Shown piece by piece: positions 1 to 12,883 of a DNA stretch of 64,000 bases. Both the position numbers and the translations under genes were made by a program. Location: positions 62,876,501 through 62,940,500 of the forward strand of contig NC_091124.1 of assembly GCF_040183065.1 (NCBI RefSeq). Direction: 5' to 3'. The DNA is from Periplaneta americana. Lineage: Eukaryota > Arthropoda > Insecta > Blattodea > Blattidae. The notes beneath the pieces were generated by a model that was given only the letters and a program-made list of their open reading frames with translations, did no database searches and was not told the DNA's origin. Within the stretch, counting starts at the first letter, position 1. The number at the start of each line of letters is the position of its first letter.

Positions 1-3000
1 AGCACCCTATTTCTGTAAAGATGATAGTCAACATCTAAAAAACAACTACATTTAAACCTTTTTCCCACAGTGCGTGTTTCTCGTTAGCAGCGGCGGTTCC
101 TCTATATGAGCACAGGAGCATGTGAACACCTTAAAAACCAACAATAATCATACATATTACTGTATTAATATTATTACATCTATTACCTTCCAATGTGCAA
201 TGACGTTCCTATATTTTTCGTCTCGAGAGAATGTCCCGTTCATGTGTCATGTGTCATGTGTCTTTAAATCTCCATTGGACAGGTTGACAGCAGCTCGCAC
301 AATTTTTCTCTAGCAGGGTGGAATAGCCTAAGGCGAGAATATTTTCTGGTTTGTTACAATGGTTACAATAGCTGTAGCTCGCACAGGTCTTAACATGCTA
401 ATGACAGAGAAAGAGAGAAGTTCCATCTCTCTTGGGTCAGACATCCTGTTCCTTTCTCCCTCTTTCCTCGTTTTCTCTCTTTACTCTTTCTTTTCAAAAT
501 ACCGATATGCTGATTCTGTTGTCTTTTGTTCAGTAAAGTAAACAAAATACAAGCTGCATTGGTGCGTATTGAAAGTTGAAAGAGTAACACTTGAAGTTTG
601 GAGACGGACGTGTGTGAAATTGTGGGGGTGTTAAATAAAAGAGGATTAAAATATTCCTCCATAACACAATGACAGAAGACCGATTAAGTACATTGGCTAG
701 GTTGGCAGTGGAAAAAAAAAACTTGTGAACAACATTAGAGTTATTGATGAGTTTGAATCTCTCAAAACTAGGCGCATGGAGTAATAAATAAATCTAGATC
801 TTCAACAACAGCAGTGAAGGTGAGTCCTATGAATTAATTTTACTCTACTCTTGTTTAATGGTTTTAATTTTGGTTTATATGCGTAGATTTGGTACATGCA
901 TATTAGAACTCTTATCTCTGACGTGTGACTCAACTGTACGAGAATATATCAGTGTGTTCATTAACAATATATTTTTTTTTTTGTGAACACCCATCCAAGA
1001 AAGGCACGAGCCGCCACTGCTCGTTAGATCGCATATGGGGAGCACTGATGGCAGTTCAGCATGTTTGTTTGCTAGCAATCCTGCCCACCACTGGCTGCTT
1101 TAATAACTACTGTGCTGGATTTCCAGATAAGGTTTCTTGCTATTTTTCGCGTTTGCTTGCATGTTGGAATACCGTTACCAAATTAGTTGTTTCGTAACTA
1201 AATCTGTTTAGTAATTGAAGATAGAACTTCAGTTGTTTTATTCTTCTGGTTTAGTTACTTTATTACAACGTAATACTAATGTTAATGTAGGACTTCAGTT
1301 GTTTTTGACGAATGGTTTAAGTTTATTATTCATCATGCGTGTTGGCAACAGATGGAGCAGATGAACAGCAGATGATGTTACAATTTTAACTGAAGAGAGC
1401 AGCTGAAGAGTTTGTATTCAAAATGAGTTACAGATGGGCCAATAGTCAAGTTAGGACTCAATTGAGGCTTAAAGAGAAGAAACTTGCCTATTGCTATTCA
1501 GGGTCAGAATTACCATAATAAACGAATCTGTGCGAAGGTACAGTACTGAAATGTGTTTGTTTTGCAATGTGCATTGAAACCCAATAGCACTGAAAAAGAC
1601 ATCTAGGCCTGTGTTTCTAACCCATTTTCGGCTCCATATTTTTTTTTCCTGAACGTGATATCCTTCTCAGCATCCAAAGCCAGCAGAACAGAAAAGGCTA
1701 CTAAACGTCCCTTTCATAGAGCTTCTACCACAATTTCCACGTTTGATGGTTACAAATTTTCACGTCCCCCAGCATGCAAGACAGCCCGCTGCTTATGAAC
1801 AGGAACCATTACCAAAACAAACACAGAAGCCAGCAGAGCATCTAGAGCAACACCAGGCTTGCTGGCCAGCAAGAATACAAGCAAGAAAACATGCACCATG
1901 GGAACTGGGTTTCATCCAATTCTACATAAAATGAATGGGATAATTTTTCTCTCTTTCAGATGTAGAGAACATTCAATATTTTATTCTCTGATCGAAATGA
2001 ATTTGAACAAATATGCTCTAACAACAACCTTAAAGAAAGAAGCTGTAATTTTATACTATCACACCAAAATATTCGTCATGACGGACTCACTTAAGTTGAG
2101 TGTATTTGCTAGTGTGGACACAGATTGGTTGAGAGGGTAGCCTTGCACTCGCCATAGTAACATGATGTTACGGGTTGAAAAATGAGTCCCTGAGTTATGT
2201 ATTACTGCATTACTGCCTAATTACCTCTAGTGTCATGAACTTGGAGAAAAATAACTTGGATACTGAAATTATCATATTACAGGTGTTGAGCAAGTGTAAA
2301 TAGAATGTGTTCGCTAATTTTTACAGGGAGGGCGTTACCCTATAGTCCTCTTTCAGTAGCAGCCACTGACGTTAAGCATTGTATTATTGGATTGTCACAA
2401 TATGGTAGTATGAATAGTGTGTTCTTAATGTTCGGAAATAAAGGTGCTGCAGGTGCATATTATTGTGTAAAGGGAAATGGTTAGGGTAAGGATTGCACGA
2501 CGTGTTAACCTTAATAGGCATATAACTCTTCTAAAAAACAAATACGGGACCAAAGACAGTTAGAAAAAGGGTCTGTATGCATAGTCTTGAGAGCATATAG
2601 TCTGCAGTTGGAAGTAGCCTGCCTATAATTAAGAAATTTACTTGAAATGTCTTGCCAAAGTTTTGAAGTGGAAGTGACTAAGTCCATGGAGGAGATTGAC
2701 ACTACCAAAACTAGATTATCTTAACTATACTATTAATTTAATTTAAGCAACATTCTATCTAATCTAACATACCCAACATGACGTACCTACCCTCCTAAAC
2801 CTAACCTACAGTAGCGGTACCTACCTATGTAACCTACCCTATTCTACCTCACCTTAGCTGATATAAGCTGTATAATGTAAGTTAACCTGTTTAACTTAAC
2901 GAAATAAACCTAAAAAAAAATAAATAAATAACACATCTACGTGTACAAATATACCAGTATCAGACTTCGTCTATTTAAACTAATGTATGTCCTATCTCAT

Positions 3001-3301
3001 GCTATAGTCACTGGCACAGTATCGAGGTAACAAACATAATTTATGGTCTGAGTTAGCACTCTGGCATGTATTCGAATGCGCCTTGAGTCAATAACCTGAT
3101 GGCAATTTTGTCTAAGTTCTCCTCAACTGTAAAGTGCATCTCAGGCAATCTTATGGTAAATCCTTGGATTGAACTCTCGATATACCATTTCACTATCACT
3201 GATACTAGATATTCGCGAAGTTGATAATGTTAAATAACCGATTAAAAACCTCTCACTACCGTACATTAAAAAATACCAAGTGACGTCCTGTAAACCATAT
3301 T
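1..3301. other. No gene recognised; AT-rich intergenic DNA
   Basis: All open frames here are short and show no familiar motifs. The stretch 2755-2880 is rich in CCTAA/AACCT-like pentamers (for example CCTAAACCTAACCTAC). These recall the insect telomere repeat but are too degenerate to call. Confidence 0.4.
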
Positions 3302-3655
3302 CTACCTGTGGCTCAAATGATAACGCTGGCCTTCCTTCCCCAGTCAGGTCGTGATGGAATTTGTGGCAGACAATGACGTTGCAGAGGAGTTTTCTCAGGG
3401 TAGGCCTACTTTCATTTCCCTGTACCCATTCACCAACATTTTCCATCTCAGTCTCATTTAATTATATTATCTGCAATAGTAAAAATATGTTGGGGATGGT
3501 ACAGATTATCAATGCTGATACAGGAAGAGCTTGGAGCTTGTCTGACCACTCGTCTTTGGATGGGACCTGGCTCTTTTCAGGGGCTGGAGCAGGATGGTCT
3601 ACCTATCAGCGTCGGATTCACGAATGCCACCCAGATCACCTGTTAGATTTATGTA
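3302..3655 (+). mobile_element. tRNA-derived SINE, family 1 (copy 1, diverged)
   Basis: It starts with a worn tRNA-like head (TGTGGCTCAAATGATAACGC) and continues with the same body as the copies at 29801 and 31255. Shared parts are GTCGTGATGGAATTTGTGG, the CTCCATCT/ATCTGCAATAG block and GGATTCACGAATGCCACCCA. Confidence 0.7.
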
Positions 3656-3734
3656 TTTGTGTAATGGCTAGTACATGATATTTACTATCATTGACTGAGC
3701 GAAAAACAAGAAAGTGGTGAACAAGTAATTAAGT

Positions 3735-4572
3735 AATTAAAAACATTCGGGCTCTGGCTTCCCAGTAGTGGTCGACTTCCTTGGAGGATTTCAGAGCAGG
3801 GCATTTTGCAAGATGTTGTCTATCCATGTCTTCCTGTTGATGGCACAAAATGCAGGATGCTGATGGAAGAATGCCAAGACGAATGAGGTGTTTACCCAGG
3901 ATGTCATGTTCAGTGTTAAGGTGAAAGCTTGCAACTGCTAGTCTTCTGGGTTCAGGAGGTATATCCTTCAGTAATTTCCTACGTTGTTGCGAAATGTTTA
4001 TATCCAATTCTTGTTGGTGGTTAATTTTTTGTAGTTGCTTGATATATTGTTTTACTGAGCTAAATGACAAAGGTTTCCGTGGGTTTATTTTGAGATTGGC
4101 ACCCTTCTTAGCTAATGTGTCAGCCTGTTCATTCCCATGTAGATTACAATGTCCTGGGATCCATTGTAACACAACTGTTTTGCCACTTTCTTTTAAAGTT
4201 GCAAGTGTTTTTTGACAATTATTGATTTGTTCTGTGTAGGGGTGGTCAGTTTTATTTATGGACAAAATGGCTGCTTTTGAGTCCGAGAGTATGAAGGCGT
4301 TTGTGAATTTATCCATATGGAATAAAAGTTGATTTAAGGCAACATGTATAGCTTCAATTTCTCCATCATAGGCAGATAGATTATAACCAACTGGGAGGTA
4401 GAAGCAAAATAGATTACCGGTACTAAAAATACCAGCTCCTACATTTCCTTGAAGGTCTGTTTTTGAGCCATCGGTGGATATCTAATGTTAATGGTTTCAA
4501 GGGCCAATTGTTTTAAATTTTCTTTACTGTGTTGATTTTTGATGATTTGTTCTAGGAGGTCTATTTCTGATT
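3735..4572 (-). pseudogene. LINE fragment: RNase H domain plus zinc-knuckle tail
   Basis: The minus strand encodes a retrotransposon RNase H. It has TDGS (first Asp), GEIEAI (Glu), LSDSKAA (second Asp) and WIPGHCNLHGNEQAD (His and last Asp), followed by a CILC-x8-H-x4-C-type knuckle. The open part is 4316-3729. Upstream, the frame through TDGSKTDLQG is readable to about 4482, where a frameshift breaks it. The arrangement is typical of I/R1/Jockey-group non-LTR elements. No reverse transcriptase is attached, so this is a 5'-truncated relic. Confidence 0.85.
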
Positions 4573-4635
4573 GAATTATATCTATCTGAAGTGGGATCAC
4601 CTGTTAGATTTGGACAATGATCGCATATGAAGAGC

Positions 4636-4839
4636 ACAGGAAAAGAACGTGCTTTGTCCACTTTTTTTAAAAAATGAGTTATGCATGCTATGAGATGCAG
4701 GATTCCATGTAGTTTAAAGTTATTAATCGACCAATGTGATAATGTGAATAGTCGAAGTGCTACAAGAGATTTTAGATTTGGCGTACAGGGAAAGAACGTG
4801 CTAAGTCCTCTCACTACAGGGAAATAATGTGCTCTGTCC
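4636..4839 (+). repeat. Subterminal direct repeats of the 2.85-kb transposon
   Basis: There are three direct copies of a 24-mer ACAGG(G/A)AAAGAACGTGCTNNGTCC, at 4636-4659, 4785-4808 and 4816-4839. A partial inverted copy lies near the other end at 7238-7255. Such arrays are usual binding sites for the element's own transposase. Confidence 0.7.
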
Positions 4840-5080
4840 TCTGTTTCTGTGATTTAATTTTTAGTTTCCTTACGGATTGGCATGCATGTTATAGCAGGAA
4901 GAAGGGAATTGGAGTAAAAATAATATTCCATTGTTTTTCATTATTGTTATAATGAGAAAATTCGTTCTTGCTGCATAAACTTTATGTACAAGTATAAATC
5001 TTTTTAGTTTGAGAAATTCAGTTTAGAAGTATAAGTGTTGTAAATTTGTCACTTAAATTTTAATATTATTATATTATTGA

Positions 5081-6480
5081 ATGTTGAGTACTTCATCTGA
5101 GGATGGAACTCAGAGACCTTCGACTTCTAACAGTGTTAAGAAAAAGAAAGTACGAGGGAGAATGACTGCAGTCATGAAGAAATTAAGGGTTCAATCACAT
5201 CAAGTAGGAGAAGACTGCAACTGTTAGTTAAAGTGTTTCGAGTAAGTAAGTGCTGAAGAAAGATCAAGTATTATAAGGCAATTTAATGATTTAGAAAACT
5301 GGAATCAACAATCATTACATATGACTGGGCTCATTACAATAATTCCAGTTTATCGAAAGTGATCAGTCATTACAGCAATGGAAGGACCAATAAATTGCAT
5401 CTCCCAGAAGAACTATCAGTGAAAAAGATGTATGAAATGTTCAAGAAAAAATACCAAAATTTAATAATTTCATATGAAACATACAGAATAATGTTCAATA
5501 CCAAATTCAATATAGCATTTGGATATCCAAGGAGTGATACATGCATATGATAAGTACACAGCTGAGATGGAAGTGCTGAATGCAAGACTGACTGAAAATA
5601 ATTTAGATGAAGAAACAAGTTTTGGAATAAATTAATAAGATCACCAGTAACAACAAGGTCCATAAACTCAAAGTTGAAATATTTTATACCAGAAAGAGGA
5701 ATGCTCGTTTAAGAAGTCGGAAGTTTGAAGAAACAGAAGCAATTTTCATGGACTACGAAAAAATGTATGCTTACCGTACATTAGTATCAATGATGTGTAT
5801 TAGTATTACAGAAGGCAATTATCTGTTTACTCTTTCAATATTCATCAAATTTCAGATGAAACTTCAGTGTTTTTTAGTTGTACTGAAGATAATGGTAGAA
5901 AAGGAGCCAATGAAGTCGTATCCTTTTTAAATCACTTTGTGACAGGAATAATGGACAACAAAGCGGATATCTTGAAAATTTTTGTGATTCATGTTCAGGC
6001 CAGAGCAAGAATTATACTGTTCTGAAGTATCTTAATTATCTTGTGAACGAATTGAAACTTATGAACAGAATGAAACATTCGTTCATGGAATGTAATAAAA
6101 TATAGGACTAACTAATACAAAAGCAGTAGCAGAACTTCCAATGGGTTGGGTGCAGATCATGGTACAAGCTCGAAGTAAACCTACGCCTTTTGATGTTGTG
6201 GTGTTCAATCAAGAGCTGATATGATGGGAAGTTGGGAGTCATTTCTGCAGAAGAAATATTTGAGGAAATATTCATTTCTTACAAGGCCCATCAGAGGGGT
6301 AATCATCACAAAAGAACACCCTCACCTCATTCTACATCGTGATATGTGTAATGGAACTAGGATTTCATCGGTGGTGAGAGCTTCACTGCGATTTCGAGAG
6401 CAGCAATCTGAAGAATACCCATGTCCTGCTTACAGAGGCAAAATACAAATTATTTTGAATAATTTATTTTATATCCGCTA
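5081..6480 (+). pseudogene. Transposase-like frame of the 2.85-kb element (broken; poorly characterised insect family)
   Basis: It starts at ATG 5081 (MLSTSSEDGTQRPSTSNS, then a lysine-rich stretch). Readable blocks in shifting frames are LHLPEELSVKKMYEMFKKKY, YRIMFNTKFNIAFGYPRSDTC followed by DKYTAEMEVLNARL, then FMDYEKMYAYRTL, YYRRQLSVYSFNIHQISDET, GRKGANEVVSFLNHFV and CDSCSGQSKNYTVLKYLNYL. This order (YR.IF..FN..F..PR.DTC..CD; YY.R...VY.F; GRG..E; D.C.GQ.KN) matches a family I know from many insect gene sets as uncharacterised repeat proteins. At least four frameshifts or stops make it dead. The link to the surrounding inverted repeats is inferred from position. The catalytic residues are not established. 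Confidence 0.6.
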
Positions 6481-6619
6481 ATAATTTAAATATCGGTAAC
6501 ATTATTTCTAACAAAGAAACTTCTCTGGTAATCTCGAAGGAAAAGTATTAGGACCTGCAGATTTTGAAGGAATTTCGTGGACACGAAGATAGTGTTTTAC
6601 ACAAACCTTCCACATTAGA

Positions 6620-6694
6620 CTGGGCTGTACATTTTGGGTCAAAAGTGATTTTTATGGTTATTAGGTCCTGTGCAGTTTGGAACAAAAATGATCA

Positions 6695-6736
<42 letters not shown>

Positions 6737-6765
6737 GGCTCTGTGCATTTTAAGACAAAAGTTAG

Positions 6766-6810
<45 letters not shown>

Positions 6811-6849
6811 GTCCCGTGCATTTTGGGACAAAATTGCACAAAAGTGATC

Positions 6850-6898
<49 letters not shown>

Positions 6899-6968
6899 GG
6901 CTTTGTGCATTTTGGGACAAAAGTGATTTTTATTATTATTAGTTCATGTGTATTTTGAGCCAAAAGTG

Positions 6969-7012
<44 letters not shown>

Positions 7013-7015
7013 GCC
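6620..7015 (+). repeat. Compound minisatellite: about 30-bp unit alternating with (TTA)n
   Basis: Five or so units of roughly GGYYYYGTGCATTTTGGGACA followed by AAAGTGAT are separated by TTA/ATT microsatellite blocks, at about 6695-6735, 6768-6810, 6852-6897 and 6970-7012. The long Asn/Ile open frame across it is a repeat artefact. Confidence 0.85.
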
Positions 7016-7482
7016 CCACTCCACTTCATTACAGAAAAAGTTAAAAAAGGAAAGGGAAAATGTTTAAAGTTATGTTATCATTTAAAGGTTTGTCAATCCC
7101 GTGATTTTGAAATTCTGAATGTTAATTCAAAATTTCTATACACACAATACGCACAAACAGACATACAAACACGTTTCCGGAAGAAAACAGCTTTACTTGT
7201 AATATTTAATCTAAAATTAATTCCTCCGTACATAAGAAGCACGTTTTTTCCCTGTAACTTATGACATTACTTTACGTAAATGTCAATAAAACTACAATTT
7301 TCAAAAATAAGAACGAAAACTTAAATTCAAATTCATTCAGATAACCTGTTCTTTCATACTCACTGACGTGTTCATTAATATCTCCGTTAGTATCCATGGA
7401 ATTCGGTTTCAAACTTTGAAATTGCTCTCCTGAAAAATTTGATAAAGTGGACAAAGCACGTTCTTTTCCTGTGCTCTTCATA

Positions 7483-7600
7483 TATTATAGGGCACACAAT
7501 GGACCGAAGCATGCCTAAGTGTAACGATCTGTTGCAGACTCAGCCCTCGATGAGCCAAGCCAACCTTTATCCCATATTGTCTAAACCAACCGAAAGCAAC
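7483..7600 (+). mobile_element. Right-hand remnant of the SINE split by the 2.85-kb transposon
   Basis: GGCACACAATGGACCGAAGC followed by ATGCCTAAGTG matches the SINE family 1 copy at 31778-31812. The matching left-hand part ends at 4627. Confidence 0.6.
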
Positions 7601-9202
7601 TTAATTTGCTACCCAATTCTACGTAATAGGTCTAATACCGTGTCACGTTAAGAAAAAAAAAACAGCATGTAGGCTACCTTATTATGAAAAATAAAGAAAT
7701 ACGCATTATAACGTGTTTTTCTGGGTATAGGATTTAACATTGCCATAAGAAACCTATGTATAAAAATAAAGAAGAAATAACTTAATCAGTGGGCCATATT
7801 TAGTTATTTATAAATTACGAAGTTTTGACAAATTTTTAAAATTAACCTAACATAATCTTATGGTTGCTAAGTTACTCAGTGAAAGCCTGATGTTCTCTTG
7901 TTACATGCTTCAGGGGTAGCAACCTAAATCCTTACAAAGGAAGACGAAGTCAGTTATAAAATAATGCTATTACATAAAAAACAGCCGATACTTTTTTATG
8001 AAACAGTAGTCTAGAATCATTGTTAAATGTAGAAAAATGATGACCTACGAAGACCTATTACGCGTGTAGAAAGAATAGGAATGAAGTGTGGAATGGTAAT
8101 GCTCAAAGCAGTTTTAATTCGTCTTTAGTATACTGATTAAAACAAAAAACAAATGACGAAAAGCATATAGATGTGAAGAGCGGAAATCGATCGCATTTGT
8201 TTCGAAACAATTGTGAATAGTATATTTTAATTGGCGATATTAAGTGAAGTGGAATAGTTAAGAGGTCGAAAATTGCTGTGAAAAAAAGCCTACAGTATGT
8301 TACAGTTTATAATGATTAGCATAAATTGTGCAAAACGGTGTTTTGTTTTTACGAAAACTGAATTTTACCTCATAATCTACTACGGTACGAGTAAATTTGT
8401 ACGAGAGAAATACTGCTTCATGTCCGCCTAAATTCGAGAAGCCAAGGCCACAAGGTAAGCAGCTTCTTTTCGAATAATTGATTATGATTATTGGATTGGT
8501 AACGAGTTTTACTTAAATATTTATTTGTAATAATATTAAACCCTCAGGGGAAGTAAGTTCATTATTTGTCTGTGTATTTAATTGGTATTGACGCTATTTT
8601 GTCATACATCAGTGGAGATTTGGGAGCGGCAGCTTACAAGTGAGGATGTGGGAGTGTGGAGAGCTCTCCCCATCAAACAAAATTACATTTCGAATTATGT
8701 GTAATCTTACTACAAATTAGTGTATTTGCCTTGTCTATACAATTAGGTATAGAAACAGTCTCTGTAGCTTAGATTTGGTTTGTTGGCGCCATCTATTGAT
8801 ATGTACTATGTATAAAGTAGAGTAGCGTCGTGTATAGCAAGATGACATTATAGTCCTCTTGGTGTATAGGCGCTATGTTCGATTCAAGTTTATCGAGTAT
8901 GATGAAGTCGGATGAAGTTCGATATTCTCCGATGTTGGCTCTGCAGAACTTCCAGAAGAAGGTTTGTTGTGTTTGTTCCACCTTGTTATAAGTATATTCG
9001 CTGTCCCTTACTCATGTTTTAACTCCTCAAGAATTTTAGTACAGTACATATCTTGCGATTACTTTTTATATGAAATAAAACGAAGTTTTTAATGTCTTGT
9101 TTGCCTCTCTCATGTTCGAATATTGCACGACACTAGTATAAACAAGAATATTAATATTAAGTGAAATATTTTGAAGTGAGTCTGCTAAATCGCTTCATAA
9201 CT
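7601..9202. other. No gene recognised
   Basis: This is AT-rich DNA with only short frames and no motif I can place. Confidence 0.4.
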
Positions 9203-9285
9203 CAGTACTGTAGCTCAGTGGTAAGGCGTCTAACTACAAATGGAAAGGTTGTAGGATCGAATCCTAGGGACTGCACATAGGATCC
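9203..9285 (+). mobile_element. tRNA-like SINE head
   Basis: There is an A-box-like TAGCTCAGTGGT and a B-box-like GGATCGAATCC at tRNA spacing. The acceptor ends do not pair well, so this is a SINE or tRNA relic and not a working tRNA. Confidence 0.5.
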
Positions 9286-10739
9286 ATATTCAACTCCATC
9301 TCCACAAACAATCCCGTACAAATTCCACGATTTTCCCTTCTAAAATCACCAGAACTGTGTGCTAATTTATCCTGGTAGGTAATTTAAAATTAAATATATG
9401 TTCTTGAATTAAATGTAAGACAAAAACTCAGTAAGGAGTAATACAAGCAAGATACATAATATATGAAATAAAATGAGGAAAGGAGAGAAGTAGAAAGGAG
9501 AGATAAAAGACAATAAATACAGTAGGTATAGTTTTATTATCCCGTAAGACAGTTGAGTTAGTGGAAAAACGACATATATCGACCAACGTTTTCTACCAAA
9601 TTGCCGAACTAACTTTCAGAGGAAAATAAAATTGATACTGGTAATATTTGAATACATGGTACTTTATTCTCATTTCGCATTTCAGTATTTCTCTTTCTCA
9701 AAATACCCCTCATTTCTCGTGAAAAACAACAACTGAATAGACTACAGTGGACTATAGTGGACTTTATGTTGTCAGCAAACAGCTGGATACATTAAGAAGA
9801 TTGATTGATTCCTACCATCAGGAACGCAAGGAACATTTTGATGCTTTTCACTGCCAGGAACACAAGAAGCGTCCACCAGAGTTGAATTAGCAAAGTTTTT
9901 TAAAGTAATTATTTTGTCATTTATTTAAATGTTGATTAATTTTCATTCCATTTATATTGTAGTTTTGGCTCAAAGAAAATACTCTTCTAAAAATAAGAAA
10001 AGTGGTTTCGTAAGAGACGAGTGTTTCCCTGGACCAAAAAATACAAATTTACTCGTTTGACAATAGTGATTCTTTTTGCGCGCTTGGCGGTAAGTATAAA
10101 TATTCCTGTTGCTCGTCTGTCGGTATAAATAATAACTAACGAGCAGGCAATAACCAACAAATAAATGAGTGCCGTGCATTCAAACATTACCTCTATGCGT
10201 GTTCCTCATTCTGCACAAATGATTAATTTCTCTTTCGACTTGAATTATACCATTTCTTTTGTCACTTCATTCTATGTCACAAAAAATCACGAAAGAATCG
10301 TCTGATTTGGTTTATACTGGATAGCCATTGTGTGCTTTTTTATTCCACATAAAGATCTAGGCCTAGGCTTGTTAATTTTTTACTAGCATTGTACATTATT
10401 TTATGTTCACCATTATGGAATAAATTAACTAGTAGTTATGGACAAAATCCATTATTTAACTTAATGAAAAATCACTGTACATAAATAAATGACATGCTCA
10501 AAACATTTTTTTTTTGTGATATTGGGGATGCTAAACATGTAGGCCTACCTATTTCCGAGAAGATCTGTAAATAAGTTCTTTGCGGCATCATAATACTTTC
10601 ACATTCGTATGAGAAAGTAAAAATCATAAGACCATATACTTTTAAGCATTGATGTAATATTTCTAACTTAATTTTATACATTTCGCGTTGAATAGGAATT
10701 TATAGTATACTACTGAAATAAACTCCATGTTTTGTGGGT
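9286..10739. other. No gene recognised
   Basis: This is AT-rich intergenic DNA between a SINE head and the RTE LINE. Confidence 0.4.
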
Positions 10740-10872
10740 CCCTATCACCACGGCATGGCGCGTCCTCAGGTTGCGGATAGAGGATACGGCCTCCAGATAT
10801 GGAGGGTAGCTGCGAATATATTGAATTAGCAGTCGTGGACAGCCGATAAGGGGTGGTCCTCCAGCTTGGGGG

Positions 10873-12319
10873 TTGGGCGAAGGGCTAACAACCCATCACC
10901 GTAAAAAACAGCCTGTTACGAATCCCTACAATAAGCCTCGGAACAGGACTGATTCTCTGGCACGACCACAGCAAAGGAATGAGGTTTTGAGATTTGTCAC
11001 TTGGAACGTAACTAGTCTTTATAGAACAGGAGGGATAAAATTAGTAGCGAAAGAACTAGCTAGATATAGAATAGACTTCGTGGGAGTACAAAAGGTTAGG
11101 TTAGATGGGAATGGCATATCACAAATAGGAGATTACTTGTTGTATTATGGGGAAGGAAACAATAATCACCAATTAGGAACAGGATTCTTTGTTCATAAAA
11201 GAATAAAATCTGCAGTAAAAAAGGTCGAATTTATCAGTGACAGGTTATCATATTTAGTACTTAAGGGTAGATGGTGCGACATCATAGTTATAAATGCTCA
11301 CGCCCCTACAGAAGAGAAAGACCACCATATAAAGGATAGCTTCTATGAGGAATTGGAACATACTTTTGATCAGTTCCCTAGATATCACATGAAAATTTTA
11401 TTGGGGTATTTCAACGCTAAAGTAGGACGGGAGGATATTTTTAGACCAACTATTGGAAAAGAGAGCCTATACGCAATTAGTAGTGACAATAGAGTTAGAT
11501 TAGTCAACTTTGCCACATCGAAAAATTTAATTGTCAAAAGTACAACATTCCCCCATAAGGATATACAAAAATATACTTGGACTTCTCCAGATGGATTGAC
11601 ACACAACCAAATAGATCACATCTTGATATATAAACGGAGACGTACTAGTATAGTAGATATTCGAACTTTCAGGGGTGCAGACTGTAATTCTGACCATTAT
11701 TTAGTGATTGGAGAATTAAGAGAAAGATTATCAGTAGCCAAGCGAGTAGAGCAACAAGTTAATATCACTACATTCAATATTTTGAAATTAAAGGACAAGG
11801 AAGCTAAGCAAAATTATCAGGTCGAAATTTCGAATAGGTTTGCCACTTTAGAAAGTTCCGACGAAGTTGAGAAAGAATTAGATGTTAATAGCGTGTAGAA
11901 AAATATCAGAGATAGTATCAAAATTGCAGCTGAGCAGAGCATAGGTTATTATGAAACTAAGAAAAAGAAACCGTGGTTTGATGAAGATTGTTGCATGGTA
12001 GTAGAAAGAAGGAAACAGACAAAATTGAAATTCTTACAGGATCCAGTTGAGGAGAAGAGAGATAATTATTTCAATGAAAGACGGGAAGCAAGTCGTACAC
12101 TTAGGAATAAAAAGAGAGGTTACTTGAAGGAAAAACTGAATGAGGTAGAAACAAATAGTAAGAATAAAAACATTCGAGATTTATATAAAGGTATAAAGGA
12201 ATTTAAGAACGGATATCAGCCAAGGGTAAACGTGATCAAGGATGAGAATGGTGACTTGCTTGCAGACACTTCATCAATCCTAAACAGATGGAAAAACTAT
12301 TTTGGGCAACTACTAAATG
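10873..12319 (+). pseudogene. LINE endonuclease (APE-type) frame, first part of the RTE-like ORF
   Basis: From MGEGLTTHHRKK the frame carries an APE-type endonuclease. It shows RFVTWNVTSL, DFVGVQKVRLD, VINAHAPTEEKD (catalytic region), LLGYFNAKVGRED (usual DFNAKVG with D changed to Y), NQIDHILI and the terminal SDHYLVIGELR. The SDH motif is intact but the Asp of DFNA is lost. A TAG at about 11896 interrupts the frame. The linker to the reverse transcriptase (KKPWFDEDC, then a basic stretch, then WKNYFGQLLNVQ) follows to the Tc1 insertion. Confidence 0.85.
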
Positions 12320-12605
12320 TACAATTATCCTGAAAAAGAATTAGACGATTCTTGGTCGTCGGAAGTTAAAGTTCTACAGCGCGGTTCACTCGATTCGACG
12401 TCACGATACATAACATGACAAATAGTACAAGAATTGTTACAAGGACCACAACAAGGACAAGGACCAGAATAAGGATCACGAAGTAGACAGCCATTTAAGG
12501 CCAGGATTTCACAATATAGCTCGAGTCACAAAATATCATTGCTTCACTGTACCGAATGGCAAACGCCTGCTAAGGGATCTACATTCTGGACTGCTGCTGT
12601 CACTG

Positions 12606-12690
12606 TCTTGTCTCGTTAGCTCATATAGTAGCGTGTCGGTTCCACTGTATGACCGAAACATCTCGTGTTCGATCCCGGGTAAAACTTTTT
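12606..12690 (+). mobile_element. tRNA-like SINE relic inside the Tc1 element
   Basis: TTAGCTCATATAGTAGCG (A-box-like) and TGTTCGATCCCGGG (B-box) sit at tRNA spacing, followed by a short T-run. It is probably a SINE head. Confidence 0.45.
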
Positions 12691-12883
12691 TTTATTGAGG
12701 TGTAATTAATTTGTTCAGAGTTCCTCGACTGTCTAATTTGTCGAAAAATATGGAATAATTTATGCCCAATTTCTGGGTCTTACAAGTGGACTGAACCTCG
12801 TCAAAAAATAAATAAATCTTACTTGGAAGTTAAAAGTATTCTTCCTCAAAAAAATCATAAGAAACAAAAAGAGACATGTTAAC

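Larger units (their letters stand above)
4628..7480 (+). mobile_element. 2.85-kb DNA transposon with TA target duplication and ~37-bp terminal inverted repeats
   Basis: The left end reads TGAAGAGCACAGGAAAAGAA and continues to GTGCTTTGTCCACTTT. The right end at 7480 is its inverted copy. Both ends are flanked by TA. The outside flanks (ACAATGATCGCA on the left, GGCACACAATGGACC on the right) are adjacent in the SINE copy near 31765, so that copy is an empty-site match and the element split a SINE. A frameshifted transposase-like frame (5081-6480) and a minisatellite (6620-7015) lie inside. Confidence 0.8.

Noticed and set aside
2755-2880. CCTAA/AACCT-rich stretch as an interstitial telomere
   Set aside because: Only scattered imperfect pentamers, not a tandem TTAGG array.
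6661-6963. Frame rich in Asn and Ile runs
   Set aside because: Product of the TTA minisatellite.
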